Source: an uncultured Methanobrevibacter sp.
GTDB taxonomy: Archaea; Methanobacteriota; Methanobacteria; Methanobacteriales; Methanobacteriaceae
Length of the DNA: 64,000 nucleotides
Assembly (NCBI GenBank): GCA_900314635.1
Contig: OMVY01000008.1
Span: 1 to 64,000, forward strand
Reading direction: 5' to 3'
Positions 17,500 through 26,766 of this stretch are shown piece by piece. A program made the position numbers and the translations under genes. Each line of letters starts with the position of its first letter. The first letter of the stretch is position 1. A model generated the notes under the pieces. It saw only the letters and a list, made by a program, of their open reading frames with translations, ran no database searches and was not told the origin of the DNA.

Positions 17500-18570
17500 T
17501 TACCATATTCCCATCATGTTCTGCAATGCAAGGCTTACAATAGTTATTGCCACCCAGCATGCAAGACCAAGCAGTATTGGCTTTCCACCAGATTTAACAA
17601 GTTTTACAACATCAGTATTCAGTCCGATCGCTCCCATTGCCATGATGATTAGGAATTTGCTCAGGTCCTTCAATGGCATGAAGATATTGGCATCAACGCC
17701 AAAACCAGCAGAAATTGTTGTGATGATTGATGCAAGAACGAAAAGCACTACAAACAATGGCAGCGCCCTTTTCAGGCTGAATTTTTCGCCATTGGCATTA
17801 CTGCCTCTTTGAGTGATGAAAGATAATGCCAGCGTAATTGGAATAATCGCCAATGTACGTGTCAGCTTGACTGTTGCCGCCTTGTCGAGTGTCTGGCTTC
17901 CAAGATTCCACATATTGTCCCATGTCGCGGCAGCAGCTGTAACCGAGGAGGTGTCATTGATTGCAGTTCCTGCAAATATGCCGAATGGACCTCCGCTTGT
18001 TGTTGAAAATCCAAGCATCTTGCCCATGATTGGAAATATTATTGCTGCAATCACATTGAAGAAGAAAATTACTGAAATGGACTGTGCAACCTCCTCATCG
18101 TCGGCTCCTATTACAGGAGCAGTTGCAGCTATTGCAGAGCCTCCGCAGATTGATGATCCCACTCCAATCAGTATTGCGGAATTCCTCTTCATGTTCAAGA
18201 CCTTCTTCATGATAAAAGCTACAAGAAGAGCTGTTGAGATGGTGCCTACAATTATTGGCAGGGATTGTATTCCTGTTGCCAAAATCACATTCAAATTAAG
18301 GCCGAATCCTAAAAACACCACCGCAAGCTGAAGAACATATTTTGATGTGAAGCTGATTCCCTCGTCAAAACCGTCCCTTGATTTCCAGAATATTGCGATT
18401 GCCATGCCTAGGATTATTGCTATGATCGGACCTCCAATCAAAGGAAATAAATTGCCAATAATGAATGAAGGAATAGCAAGAATCAGACAAATGATAATGC
18501 CGTAAATCTTATTATTTATAATGTCGCCTCCTAAAATTTGAAAAAATAGCTGTTTGGATGTTTTTTTCAT
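17500..18570 (-). CDS. YeiH/UPF0324 family membrane transporter
   Basis: The protein of up to 356 residues has about ten hydrophobic segments and the family motifs LQLAVVFLGFGLNLNVIL, GVGSSICGGSAIAATAPVIG and GTAINDTSSVTAAAA. YeiH-type proteins are thought to export sulfite, sulfate or related anions; the substrate here is unknown. The annotated ATG at 18570 has AAAAGG touching it. An excellent GGAGG lies inside the frame about 10 codons later, with no standard start codon at the right distance, so the real start is uncertain. Two TATA-bearing repeats precede the gene. Confidence 0.9.
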   Translation of the reverse strand: MKKTSKQLFFQILGGDIINNKIYGIIICLILAIPSFIIGNLFPLIGGPIIAIILGMAIAIFWKSRDGFDEGISFTSKYVLQLAVVFLGFGLNLNVILATGIQSLPIIVGTISTALLVAFIMKKVLNMKRNSAILIGVGSSICGGSAIAATAPVIGADDEEVAQSISVIFFFNVIAAIIFPIMGKMLGFSTTSGGPFGIFAGTAINDTSSVTAAAATWDNMWNLGSQTLDKAATVKLTRTLAIIPITLALSFITQRGSNANGEKFSLKRALPLFVVLFVLASIITTISAGFGVDANIFMPLKDLSKFLIIMAMGAIGLNTDVVKLVKSGGKPILLGLACWVAITIVSLALQNMMGIW

Positions 18571-18588
18571 CCTTTTTATAAATATTTA

Positions 18589-18629
18589 TCCTATATTGTA
18601 TAAATATTTAATCCTATATTGTATAAATA
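18589..18629 (-). promoter_or_regulatory. duplicated TATA-containing promoter segment
   Basis: TCCTATATTGTATAAATA occurs at 18589-18606 and 18612-18629, a period of 23 bases, just upstream of the transporter gene. Read on the minus strand each copy contains TATTTATACAATATAGGA, so two alternative TATA boxes about two helix turns apart are offered to the transcription machinery. Their spacing to the gene places the transcript start near or beyond the first ATG. Confidence 0.5.
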
Positions 18630-18756
18630 GTTTATTAATTTAACAAAGTTCTAATGGATTCAATGCAAAAAAGTGATTTGTCAATAAAAAAATAAATAGA
18701 TAATTTAAAAGTTTTTCATCGAAATTGCTTTTAAAAAAAGAAAAAGTGTTGGGAAA

Positions 18757-19941
18757 TCAGTCCCAACGTAGTTTTTTAGAATAAGTCTTGTAGGTTACAG
18801 TAACCTTATAAGGTGTGTAGCCATAAGGAGTTGAAAAACTGATTAAATACTCATAATTCTTTTCCGGCTTGTATGTAACTACCTTCTTTGCATCGGTTGA
18901 GTCTTCCTTATAGAAAACTTTTGCCTTGATGATTTTATGATATTCTGGTTCTATTGAATCTCCATAGCAATGAATGTGCATTACTCTAAAACTTTCAGAT
19001 TGAGGGTCATAACCAGGTATCCAATATGATCCTATAACTTCTCCTTTACCAACAGATACCTCTCCGTCATAATCGTAATATTTACTGTTGTATTTAATGG
19101 TATAACTTTTGGTATGAATTGTAGGATCATAGATAGTCAGATTTGCCTTGGCACTCACTTTGACTTTCTTGTTCAAGGAAGTTACAGTAACTTTGTGCTT
19201 TCCTTTTTTAAGCTTTTTAGTGCTTATTTTCACAATTCCCTTCTTGTTGGTTTTAAGCTTGTAGGTCTTGCTTCCAATCTTAACCTTGACTTTAAGGTAT
19301 TTGACTGGCTTTTTGGATACTATGTCCTTGACTTTGATCTTATAGTATTTGTTCTTCTTGTATGCGTATTTTGAATTAGAAGCATAGATCTTGTATCTGT
19401 TTTTAACAGTCACAGTGATTGTCTTGCTTGTTGCATAATATCCGCTGTCGCCTTCAAATTTGAATTTCACTTTGTAAGTGCCTGTTTTTGGAACGTTGAT
19501 TTTTATTTTGACAACGCCATTGTTATCGGTTTTCGCACTTTTTGTCTTTCCCTTGAAAGTATAAGTTATTTTCTTGTTTGCAATATTCTCTGCATAATAT
19601 GAGCTTTTGAGTGTGACTTTCACGGTTTTAATGTTTTTTGTAGTGCTTTTTGCTGTGTATGTCTTGATGTTTTTTCCATCAAAATAAGTTTCTTCCCTGT
19701 AGTCTTCCTGGACTTCATCCTCATCGCTTGCGAGAATCGCTTCATCTGATGCGGCAGTAATATCTGAATTTGCTGCTTCATAGAGTGAATCAATTTCTGG
19801 TGCTCCATTTTCTGAAGTGACAACATCACTTGAAGCAAAATCATCTAAAACAGTAGCATCAGCTGCGCTGACGATGGATATTCCCATTAGAAAAACAGAA
19901 ATCAGCAGTATGCTTAATATAATTTTCCTGTAGTTAATCAT
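18757..19941 (-). CDS. adhesin-like surface protein with Ig-like repeats
   Basis: The protein (394 residues from the chosen start) has a signal peptide, IILSILLISVFLMGISIVSA, then an acidic linker. At least two Ig-like repeats follow at about residues 90-190 and 190-275, with the Big_1-type strands KITYTFKGKTKSAKTDNNGV and KIGSKTYKLKTNKKGIVKI. The C-terminal domain (about 275-394) is tyrosine-rich and unrecognised. I chose ATG 19941, which has GGAGG 6 bases upstream; the GTG at 19947 touches that GGAGG. Unlike the two other long adhesin-like genes it is intact. It is expected at the cell surface, but no clear anchor is seen. Confidence 0.85.
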   Translation of the reverse strand: MINYRKIILSILLISVFLMGISIVSAADATVLDDFASSDVVTSENGAPEIDSLYEAANSDITAASDEAILASDEDEVQEDYREETYFDGKNIKTYTAKSTTKNIKTVKVTLKSSYYAENIANKKITYTFKGKTKSAKTDNNGVVKIKINVPKTGTYKVKFKFEGDSGYYATSKTITVTVKNRYKIYASNSKYAYKKNKYYKIKVKDIVSKKPVKYLKVKVKIGSKTYKLKTNKKGIVKISTKKLKKGKHKVTVTSLNKKVKVSAKANLTIYDPTIHTKSYTIKYNSKYYDYDGEVSVGKGEVIGSYWIPGYDPQSESFRVMHIHCYGDSIEPEYHKIIKAKVFYKEDSTDAKKVVTYKPEKNYEYLISFSTPYGYTPYKVTVTYKTYSKKLRWD

Positions 19942-20062
19942 AAACACCCTCCTATTTTATATGTGCTTATATGTTTTTGCTAGATTATATAAATTTTGAT
20001 ATTCTGGAGGGTATTGAATTAATTTAAAAAAAGTAAATTTTAAAAATTTAAAAAAAAATAGT

Positions 20063-20383
20063 TTAGTCAAGGGCGAAAATATCCACCACGGTGCCCTGCT
20101 CATTGGTTTTGACTATTGGAGTCTCTTCTCTTCTTTTTCCATTGGCGTCTCGCCTTTTAAATCTCCAATGGTATTCCTTGAGCTCCTTTTCACTGAGGCC
20201 GTACTTGTATGCCACATATCTTATTCCGTGCTCTTCAACTTCCAGTCTTACATCATCGGGATTATTGAATTCAAGAGGCTTTATACTTTCATAGTATTCA
20301 AGAACCTCAAGGATCCTGTTGTTTGGAATATCATTCTCCCGAATCCACTCGCTTAGTTTCATGCTCATTTTTAATTCACTCAT
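20063..20383 (-). CDS. hypothetical protein with possible HTH
   Basis: This 106-residue protein is not recognised. Residues about 50-75 read RYVAYKYGLSEKELKEYHWR, which has the spacing of a helix-turn-helix recognition region, and the rest is charged. A role in DNA binding is therefore possible but unproven. The frame extends three codons upstream to a TTG. I chose ATG 20383, preceded by GGTAAGT; ATG 20368 also lies in frame. It stands alone. Confidence 0.55.
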   Translation of the reverse strand: MSELKMSMKLSEWIRENDIPNNRILEVLEYYESIKPLEFNNPDDVRLEVEEHGIRYVAYKYGLSEKELKEYHWRFKRRDANGKRREETPIVKTNEQGTVVDIFALD

Positions 20384-20496
20384 ACTTACCAATTTGTCTA
20401 TTTAATTATAAAAGTTTAAAGGTTTGTTTATTTCAAATACAGGCTTCTAAAATGAAAGGTGTTTTAATGAATAATACTTTTCAACCGCTCTAAAGA

Positions 20497-20504
20497 TTTA
20501 TATG
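20497..20504 (+). promoter_or_regulatory. TATA box with a long predicted leader
   Basis: TTTATATG precedes the 91-residue gene by about 165 bases, so the transcript would carry a leader of roughly 140 bases. The leader contains a direct echo of TAATAATTTCAAA (about 20557 and 20631) and no recognisable riboswitch. Another promoter nearer the gene cannot be excluded. Confidence 0.45.
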
Positions 20505-20667
20505 TATATTGATATAAAATAATAATTACTATTATTATGGGGCGTGATAGTAGGGTTAATAATTTCAAATTTTCATTTCTAATTTTTAAAGACTTTTTTT
20601 TAAAAACGAAACGCACTAGCATGCCGTTTATAATAATTTCAAAATTTTTTACCTAGGGGGTGAATGA

Positions 20668-20943
20668 ATGCTTGATGAGAAAAATTATCCAATGACTTAC
20701 AAGGAATATGAAAAGAGAGTAATCGAATTATTGCTTGAGGACTGCGACGAGAGATTCAGGGAGTTGATGATGGAAAAGGTAGAAGCTGAACTTGAAAAAG
20801 AGCCTAACTTCATTCAAATGAGTTATGGTTATGACTGCTTCGATTACGACCACCCTGAAATTTATGGAGAAGTCTCTAAGAAAACATTTGAAGACGAGTT
20901 TCTAAGACAGACTCCAGTCGCAAATTTAAGAAAGATATTATAA
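20668..20943 (+). CDS. hypothetical 91-residue acidic protein
   Basis: The protein is acidic and mostly helical, with YKEYEKRVIELLLEDCDERF at the N-terminus and a tyrosine/aspartate-rich middle (YGYDCFDYDHPEIYG). I recognise no family. A strong ribosome binding site, AGGGGGTG, lies 6 bases before the ATG, so it is very likely translated. An overlapping ATG four bases earlier is out of frame. The TPR gene begins 110 bases later in the same direction and may share the transcript. Confidence 0.65.
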   Translation: MLDEKNYPMTYKEYEKRVIELLLEDCDERFRELMMEKVEAELEKEPNFIQMSYGYDCFDYDHPEIYGEVSKKTFEDEFLRQTPVANLRKIL

Positions 20944-21053
20944 GGAAATTTCTCTCAGATGGGCTTAGGACTCAATTTAAGAAGATATTATGAATAGGAT
21001 TTCCTAAAACAACTCATTTATAAATTTAGAAAACTATTATAAAAAAGGAAAAA

Positions 21054-22073
21054 ATGTCAATCAAGGAAAAAATTAAATTGCAAGGCCTGAACATTGCATT
21101 GAAGGCATCACCGGACAACATCAATTTATTATACGATCGTGCGTTTTATAATTTAAGACTGAACTTAGTCGACAAGGCGCTGGAAGATGTGGATAGAATA
21201 CTGGACATAGTCACAAGCTATGATATATTATCTGCCAGAGTGTATTTGCTGATGATTCTTAAGCGCTATGAGGAGGCGTTGGAGTGCTATAATGAACTTA
21301 AAGCAATGAATCCTGAATTTGAAGACGATTTGCTTGTTCTTAATGAGATCTATATGTGGTTGGAAATGTATAAGGAGCATTTGCCTGTACTGGACAAGCT
21401 TCTCTTAATTGAAAAGGATAATTTATTCTATCTCTTCTACAGGGCAAGAGTTTTAAACGAGCTGGATAGAAAGGAGGAGTCCCTTGAAGCCTTGAACAGG
21501 TATATTCATACTGAAGGGGCCGAGTCAGACGACTTTTACATTTTTGCCCTCACTAAAAAGGCCAATGTTCTTCATGATTTGGATAGATGCGGTGAGGCAG
21601 TGGAAACATATGATGAGATATTGGAAATCGACGGCGACAACTCTAATGCTTTGATTGGAAAGGGTAATGCATTGGTTAAAATGTCCAGGTATGATGAGGC
21701 CGGAGAGATTAGAGATATTCTAAAAAACAATTCAGACAATGCCGGAGCATATATCCTAGAGGCATGTGAATATAGGAACAAGAATCAATTAAGCGAGGCT
21801 CTAGACATTCTGGAGAGAATAGATGACGCTCCATCTTATTACGATCAGGCCATTGCCATGATGAAAGTGGATATTCTAAAAAAGATGAACAGACTCGATG
21901 ACGCCCTGGAAGTCTGCGATTCATACATCGAATCCCATATTGAATTCATGGACTTCGATTACGGGGATTTCAAGGTAAGTAGAGAGTTTCCCCAGAGTGA
22001 GAAGATATTCAGCTTGAGAGAGGAGATTTTGGGTGAAATGGACAGATTGGATGCTGGAGAGAGCTCTAAATAG
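21054..22073 (+). CDS. TPR-repeat protein
   Basis: The 339-residue protein is built of tetratricopeptide repeats. Recognisable units include NINLLYDRAFYNLRLNLVDK, NLFYLFYRARVLNELDRKEE and NSNALIGKGNALVKMSRYDE, spaced about 34 residues apart from residue 18 to about 290. TPR arrays bind other proteins; no enzymatic domain is present. AAGGA before the ATG supports the start. It lies in a cluster of small proteins of unknown role. Confidence 0.85.
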   Translation: MSIKEKIKLQGLNIALKASPDNINLLYDRAFYNLRLNLVDKALEDVDRILDIVTSYDILSARVYLLMILKRYEEALECYNELKAMNPEFEDDLLVLNEIYMWLEMYKEHLPVLDKLLLIEKDNLFYLFYRARVLNELDRKEESLEALNRYIHTEGAESDDFYIFALTKKANVLHDLDRCGEAVETYDEILEIDGDNSNALIGKGNALVKMSRYDEAGEIRDILKNNSDNAGAYILEACEYRNKNQLSEALDILERIDDAPSYYDQAIAMMKVDILKKMNRLDDALEVCDSYIESHIEFMDFDYGDFKVSREFPQSEKIFSLREEILGEMDRLDAGESSK

Positions 22074-22100
22074 GCTTGATAAAAAAACTCTCTCTAGGTT

Positions 22101-22196
22101 TTTAAATAAAATAAATAAAAAATAAAAAGCAAGTAATGTGGAATTATCAAAGCTTCAACAAGTGGATTTTAAATAAAATAAATAAAAAATAAAAAG
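22101..22196. repeat. 29-bp direct repeat, two copies
   Basis: TTTAAATAAAATAAATAAAA and the following nine bases occur at 22101-22129 and again, identical, at 22168-22196. They bracket 38 unrelated bases in the gap between the TPR and zinc-ribbon genes. Confidence 0.8.
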
Positions 22197-22214
22197 AATT
22201 AAAGGGGGCATTAA

Positions 22215-22973
22215 ATGTGCAGACTATTACATTCAGATGAATTATTGCAGAAGTACCGCTTGACAGAAGGTGTTGAATGTGATGATTGTGAATTCAGTTT
22301 TACAGAGGACGTTTTAGGCTTCTATTTCAATACAGAACACGGACAAATTGAAGATCATCTCATAGGCATGATTGACAGATATTCATATTCTCCACTCAGA
22401 GGATATGTGCATAGTGCATATTGCAAAAACTGCAATAAATTCATATCCGTCTACAGCATCAAAGCCTTAAATGATGAATATGACATGGAGGCCGCCTATT
22501 ACCTGACAAGGCTTCTTCTGCCAAGGCAATTGGACTTTGTAAACAAAAGGCTGGAAACTTATAAAAACATTGCTGAAAAAATAAAAGCCAATGATTTGGA
22601 AGATCTTGAACAAGTTTTATGGCAGGATAGGGAATATTTGAAGGATTATTTTTCCAGTTTGAAGGAAGTGGATTATTCTTCCGGCTTGAAGAGAATCAAG
22701 AGTTTCAAGGAACTTCTTGAAGATGAGGAGTTCGACATAGATGAATATGTTTCAGTCTATGAAAAAGAGCAATTCAGATTGAAAAACACAATTTATTTAA
22801 TCAATACTGGTGATGAGAGCTATGATTTTTCATTGAATGGAGAAAAAGTACCTAAATGGCACTGTCCTGAATGCAATGATGCATTTGAAGAGTTTAAATA
22901 TAGTGATTATCAATCCTGTCCTGAGTGTGGTGGAAAACATATGCTTTTAAGGATAGCTGCATGTTATGATTAG
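22215..22973 (+). CDS. zinc-binding protein of unknown function
   Basis: The 252-residue protein has three cysteine pairs: CDDC near residue 22, CKNC near residue 71, and a C-terminal zinc ribbon CPECNDAF...CPECGG at about residues 216-242. A charged helical region of about 110 residues lies between them. It may bind nucleic acid or protein; I cannot name a family. GGGGG lies 6 bases before the ATG. The next gene starts 23 bases downstream and also opens with a zinc ribbon, so the two are probably co-transcribed. Confidence 0.7.
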   Translation: MCRLLHSDELLQKYRLTEGVECDDCEFSFTEDVLGFYFNTEHGQIEDHLIGMIDRYSYSPLRGYVHSAYCKNCNKFISVYSIKALNDEYDMEAAYYLTRLLLPRQLDFVNKRLETYKNIAEKIKANDLEDLEQVLWQDREYLKDYFSSLKEVDYSSGLKRIKSFKELLEDEEFDIDEYVSVYEKEQFRLKNTIYLINTGDESYDFSLNGEKVPKWHCPECNDAFEEFKYSDYQSCPECGGKHMLLRIAACYD

Positions 22974-22996
22974 CATTTATTTAAAGGAGAATGAAA

Positions 22997-23533
22997 ATGA
23001 CATACAGAATATGCCCTACATGTGATACTAAAAATGATATTTTAGAAAAATACTGCCTGCATTGCGGTCAAAAGCTTATTGAAGAGGATGAAGAAGAAAA
23101 TGTTCTTGAAAAGAAGCTGGAAATCCCAAAGGATAAGATCATTCTTTTAGACTTGAACTACACCCTCATTTCCAATTCCTGGAAAATAAAAGATGACAAA
23201 TATCCATATAAGATTCTCAATCGTCAATATGAATTGGAATTGGTGGAAAAGATAAAGGACAATCAGGTAATTTTAATTACCGCAACTCCTTATGATAAAT
23301 CTTTTGATTCCTTAAAGCATATTGAGGAAAATACTGATTTGAAAATAGAGGAATCCTATTGGAATTTTAATAAAAGTCCTCCTGAATTAAAGGAGTATTG
23401 GCTGAAAAAAGCTGTTTTTCCAAGTCATGGAGAAGATCCAAGCAAGTATCTGGCTATTGAATCAAATAAGGATACAAGAGCAATGTATGCAAAATATGGC
23501 ATAGAAGCCAGGCCTAAATGGGATTTCATTTGA
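22997..23533 (+). CDS. zinc ribbon fused to a HAD-like domain
   Basis: The 178-residue protein starts with a zinc ribbon (CPTCDTKN and CLHCGQK, residues about 6-28). A HAD-like domain follows: motif I reads LLDLNYTLIS, motif II ILITATPYDKS, and a late acidic motif LAIESNKDTRAMY matches the position where magnesium ligands sit. In motif I the second aspartate of D-x-D is asparagine, which would weaken phosphatase activity. I chose the ATG at 22997, 7 bases after GGAG, rather than the one at 22991. A nucleotide- or polynucleotide-phosphatase role is possible but unproven. Confidence 0.7.
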   Translation: MTYRICPTCDTKNDILEKYCLHCGQKLIEEDEEENVLEKKLEIPKDKIILLDLNYTLISNSWKIKDDKYPYKILNRQYELELVEKIKDNQVILITATPYDKSFDSLKHIEENTDLKIEESYWNFNKSPPELKEYWLKKAVFPSHGEDPSKYLAIESNKDTRAMYAKYGIEARPKWDFI

Positions 23534-23617
23534 ATGGTTTTTTCAAGGTCTATTTAATTACTATTTTTTAAAAAAAATTTATTAGTTAAAAGATTCATAT
23601 TATTAATTGTTCATTAA

Positions 23618-23657
23618 AGGGGTTGTGATTAAAAAAAATTAATTTTGCAAAACCCCT
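23618..23657 (+). terminator. hairpin terminator after the HAD-like gene
   Basis: AGGGGTT (23618-23624) pairs with AACCCCT (23651-23657), and ATTTTTTC follows. It lies about 85 bases after the stop codon. The remaining bases up to 23903 contain a second unexplained segment around GAACCGCAGCGCTTAAAGAG, relatively rich in G and C, but no clear RNA fold. Confidence 0.5.
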
Positions 23658-23903
23658 ATTTTTTCTTTAAAGATTTCGAACCGCAGCGCTTAAAGAGGGT
23701 GATGTAAAATTTTATTGCTTTGTCAAATTTAAAAAATTTAAAGCAATGTTTAAAGGTTAAGTCAAGCTACAAGAAAAAATTCTTGTAAATATTTCTATTT
23801 TCGTTTATTAATCTGCTTAAAAAATTTTTATTCATTCTGAATCAACTTGAGGTTAGGGCTGCAAGATTAAAATCTTAATAATTTTCAGTGAAAAAGTGAG
23901 ACA

Positions 23904-24665
23904 ATGGATAAGAAGAATATAATTATAATAGCATTAATAGTGCTCATAGTTGCAGCTGTTGGTGCATTCGCACTGTTCAGTATGAACAACTATGAGAAAA
24001 AGACTGTTGAAATATTTGAAAATGGAACCACAATGGTTGTTCCGGCAGGTCTTGAACTGACCAACAAATCAGAAATGAGTGTCAACTTCGATGATGAGGA
24101 TGATTACAACACACATATTTTAGCATTCCGATTTGATGATGAAGAAAATTTCTTAGATATTAATTCTATTGGTGAAAACATTGTCGATTCATTTATCAAA
24201 GAGATTACAGACAATGCCGAGCTTCAAGACAATGGTGTGTTCAAGCTTCCTTTTAAAGAAAGAAAAAAGCTTGCCGCACAGTTTGGAACTAATGTTAAAG
24301 GAAATAACAGCGGCGCGGATATGTACATTGGTGTTCTTAAGAATGATACATTGAACCAGACAATAATAATCATATCAGAGAACGAGCAGTACGTTGAGGA
24401 TATGATGGATAGCATTGAGTGGAAGGCTCCATCCAAGGCTGTGGTCAATGATACAGATGCTGTCAATTCAACAAAACCAGTCCAGTCTGCAGATACTGAT
24501 GACGAGGAAGATGATAATGCCTCAGCAGATACTGATGAAAGCGTTGATGATTCCACAACAGATTATGATAATGATGGAGTGGATGACACCTATGTGGAAG
24601 AGGATGATGCATATCTAGATGAAGAAAAATCAAATGAAAATGAAAAAAGCGTCGATTATTATTAA
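23904..24665 (+). CDS. membrane-anchored exported protein with acidic tail
   Basis: The 253-residue protein has one N-terminal membrane helix (IIIIALIVLIVAAVGAFALF), an outer domain at about residues 30-175 beginning EIFENGTTMVVPAGLELTNK, and a long acidic tail. The tail contains DYDNDGVDDTYV, a D-x-D-x-D-G calcium-loop pattern like those of EF-hand and thrombospondin type 3 repeats. The outer domain resembles that of the secreted protein at 15438. Function is unknown; the acidic tail may bind calcium outside the cell. It stands between unrelated genes. Confidence 0.75.
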   Translation: MDKKNIIIIALIVLIVAAVGAFALFSMNNYEKKTVEIFENGTTMVVPAGLELTNKSEMSVNFDDEDDYNTHILAFRFDDEENFLDINSIGENIVDSFIKEITDNAELQDNGVFKLPFKERKKLAAQFGTNVKGNNSGADMYIGVLKNDTLNQTIIIISENEQYVEDMMDSIEWKAPSKAVVNDTDAVNSTKPVQSADTDDEEDDNASADTDESVDDSTTDYDNDGVDDTYVEEDDAYLDEEKSNENEKSVDYY

Positions 24666-24855
24666 TTTTTAATTTGAATGGGCCTAAGAGATTTTCCTTT
24701 ATGGGGCTTATTTAAATATTCGGCTCTTTGTATTTTACAAATGAATGTATTAGAAAATCATCTAAAAACTAGTGTTGGATTATATTACATTAGTTTAGTG
24801 GGTTTTTGAATATGCAGATGATTTTTCTAAAGAAAATTTTTTTAAAGGTTAAAGA

Positions 24856-25428
24856 ATGGAAACTAAAAATTTAATTATCCTATGTGCTGCTGCGATTATT
24901 TGTGTCATTGCAGTGTGCGGAATTTATGTTTATTTAGAAAGCGCTTTGGATACCACATTCACAATTAAGGATGCTTCCATAACTGAAGGTGAAAACTTTA
25001 AAGTGGTTTTAACTGATGAAAATGGAAAAGCCCTTGCAAACAAGACAGTGTCTTTAAGCCTTTCAAACGGAAAGACCTATAACAAGACCACCAATGACAA
25101 TGGGATTGTCAAGATAAAAATGAAGAAGAAAGGCAGTTATATTGTAAACGGCAGTTTTGAAGGAGGAGATGGTTATAAATCAGCTTCATTCAATAATATC
25201 AATATAACCGTCAAGGAGAAAAAGAAAGCTCAAAAGACTACAAGCTCTTCACAATCCACAACTCCAAAAGTCTCTCTTGCAAACTCATGGGAATACGAAG
25301 AGGCTGCATACGAGCAGGGTCTTATAGATGGAAGGAACGGACACTACTCTTATCCTAGCGATCTTCCTAGCGGATATGAAGATGCTTATGCCCAAGGCTA
25401 TAGAGACGGTCCGACATCAACTCAATAA
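24856..25428 (+). CDS. membrane-anchored Ig-like domain protein
   Basis: The 190-residue protein has an N-terminal membrane anchor (IILCAAAIICVIAVCGIYVY), one Ig-like domain at about residues 35-115 with the Big_1 pattern DENGKALANKTVSLSLSNG and TTNDNGIVKIKM, and a low-complexity linker. A C-terminal segment of two related halves, AAYEQGLIDGRNG and DAYAQGYRDG, is a short repeated A-Y-x-Q-G-x-x-D-G motif. Such tails occur in other surface proteins of these methanogens, so a cell-wall binding role is possible. A hairpin terminator follows 11 bases after the stop. Confidence 0.8.
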   Translation: METKNLIILCAAAIICVIAVCGIYVYLESALDTTFTIKDASITEGENFKVVLTDENGKALANKTVSLSLSNGKTYNKTTNDNGIVKIKMKKKGSYIVNGSFEGGDGYKSASFNNINITVKEKKKAQKTTSSSQSTTPKVSLANSWEYEEAAYEQGLIDGRNGHYSYPSDLPSGYEDAYAQGYRDGPTSTQ

Positions 25429-25438
25429 TCTTTTTTTC

Positions 25439-25466
25439 AAGCAATAGTTTTTCTATTGCTTTTATT
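25439..25466 (+). terminator. 9-bp hairpin terminator
   Basis: AAGCAATAG (25439-25447) and CTATTGCTT (25453-25461) form a perfect stem around a TTTTT loop, followed by a T-rich run, directly after the Ig-like protein gene. Confidence 0.7.
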
Positions 25467-25678
25467 ATCTTTCTTAGTCTATTAAAATTAACTTTTTTTT
25501 ATTATTCTCTTATTTTAGAAGAAAAAATAAATCGGAATTTTCTAAAAACTGATTTTTAAAAGAAGAATATAATTTTAGTTATTAATTTTAAAAAATAGTA
25601 ATTTGACTTATTAGATTTTAAAAAAGAAAAAAAATAAAATGCAGAATTGCATTTTTTCAAAATCAAAAAATAAAATAA

Positions 25679-26235
25679 TTAAATTCGAACTGTTTTAGAA
25701 CCTATTAAACCTTGCCAAGACCAGACAGATAGAACCGCTTTTCCGTTACCTGGCAGACTTCCATCGACATAATGGGAATTCAATGTCATATAAACTGGAT
25801 ATTTTTTAGTCTTATATCCTTTTTTCACTTTGACTGTCTTTTTGAATTTTGCATAATTATTCTTATACATTGATCCTTTTTGACTGTCCATATATCTTCC
25901 AGTACTCCATGTTTTTACGCATGTCCATCCTTTGTCGATATATGATTGTGTCCAGAATCCATAGACATATTTTCCTTTACCGAAATTAACAGTTTTATAT
26001 TTCTTTTTCTTTTTGTAAACTGCTTTTTTAACTTTTTTATATTTTCCAGTTTTAACAGTTGCGTCTGCATAATAACCATAATATTGGCCTTCTTTCACGC
26101 TATTGATTTTACTGTTGGAAAATGTTCCCTTATATTTTCCATAAGTGAATGTCTTACTAGCAGACGCGCTTCCCATAAGCATTCCGGTAGCGAAAACTGT
26201 AGTACTAATAGTACAAAAATTTTCTTTTTATCCAT
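25679..26235 (-). pseudogene. secreted basic protein, frameshifted in its signal peptide
   Basis: An ATG at 26235, 5 bases after AAAGGTG, begins MDKKKIFVLLVL, a normal signal peptide start, but that frame then leaves the gene. The adjacent frame continues TTVFATGMLMGSASASKTFTYG and runs to 25679 as a lysine/tyrosine-rich exported domain of about 150 residues with KTGKYKKVKKAVY-type strands. One lost base near 26200 (for example CTAACAG becoming CTACAG) joins them into MDKKKIFVLLVLTVFATGML. An internal ATG at 26182 could start an intact frame, but that product would keep only the end of the signal peptide. Function is unknown. Confidence 0.75.
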
Positions 26236-26766
26236 ATCAACACCTTTACTAAGTATTTATAAACTTTATTGTTTGCAGCATATATATGATATATTATAAC
26301 AGGTATTTGACTTATTAGATGTGTGGAAACTTTGAGTTCCATCTATTCAAAAAAAAAATAGTTAGAATTGAAATCAAATTGATCCTTTCTTATTCATATC
26401 AAACCCTGTTACATAATTTAATTTAATTTTATTAGTTAATAAAGCTTATTAAAATTTCATTATTTCTTTTCTCTTAATAAATCATTATTTTTTATCAGAT
26501 TCTCAAAATTTAAAAATATAGATTATTTTTTGACTAATTTTTCATATGGCTGCATTTTATATAGGGAGGACTTGGCTAGAGTAGTTCTTTTTTTTTTTTA
26601 AAAAAAAGAATTAATGGCTGATAAAATTACTAAACTATTCTTATTTTATGAATAATTGTGGGGCTAAAAAATTTGAATGTGAAATATATGCTGAAATTGG
26701 AGTGAAAAAAGCATAAATACTGCATGCTCTAAATATAATCATAAATAATGTAAAGGAGTGATTATT
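26236..26766. other. intergenic gap, no gene seen
   Basis: About 530 AT-rich bases separate the divergent secreted-protein gene and zinc-finger gene. A TTTTATATAGGGAGGACTTG segment near 26554-26573 combines a TATA-like box with a purine run but leads to no reading frame, and a T14/A8 near-palindrome follows at 26589-26608. I see no RNA that I would name. Confidence 0.4.

Noticed and set aside
20505-20667. Riboswitch in the long leader before the 91-residue gene
   Set aside because: No conserved riboswitch core or stable nested stems could be drawn.
23690-23903. Possible C/D-box small RNA before the exported-protein gene
   Set aside because: A GGTGATGT resembles a C box, but no convincing D, D' and C' boxes follow at the right distances.
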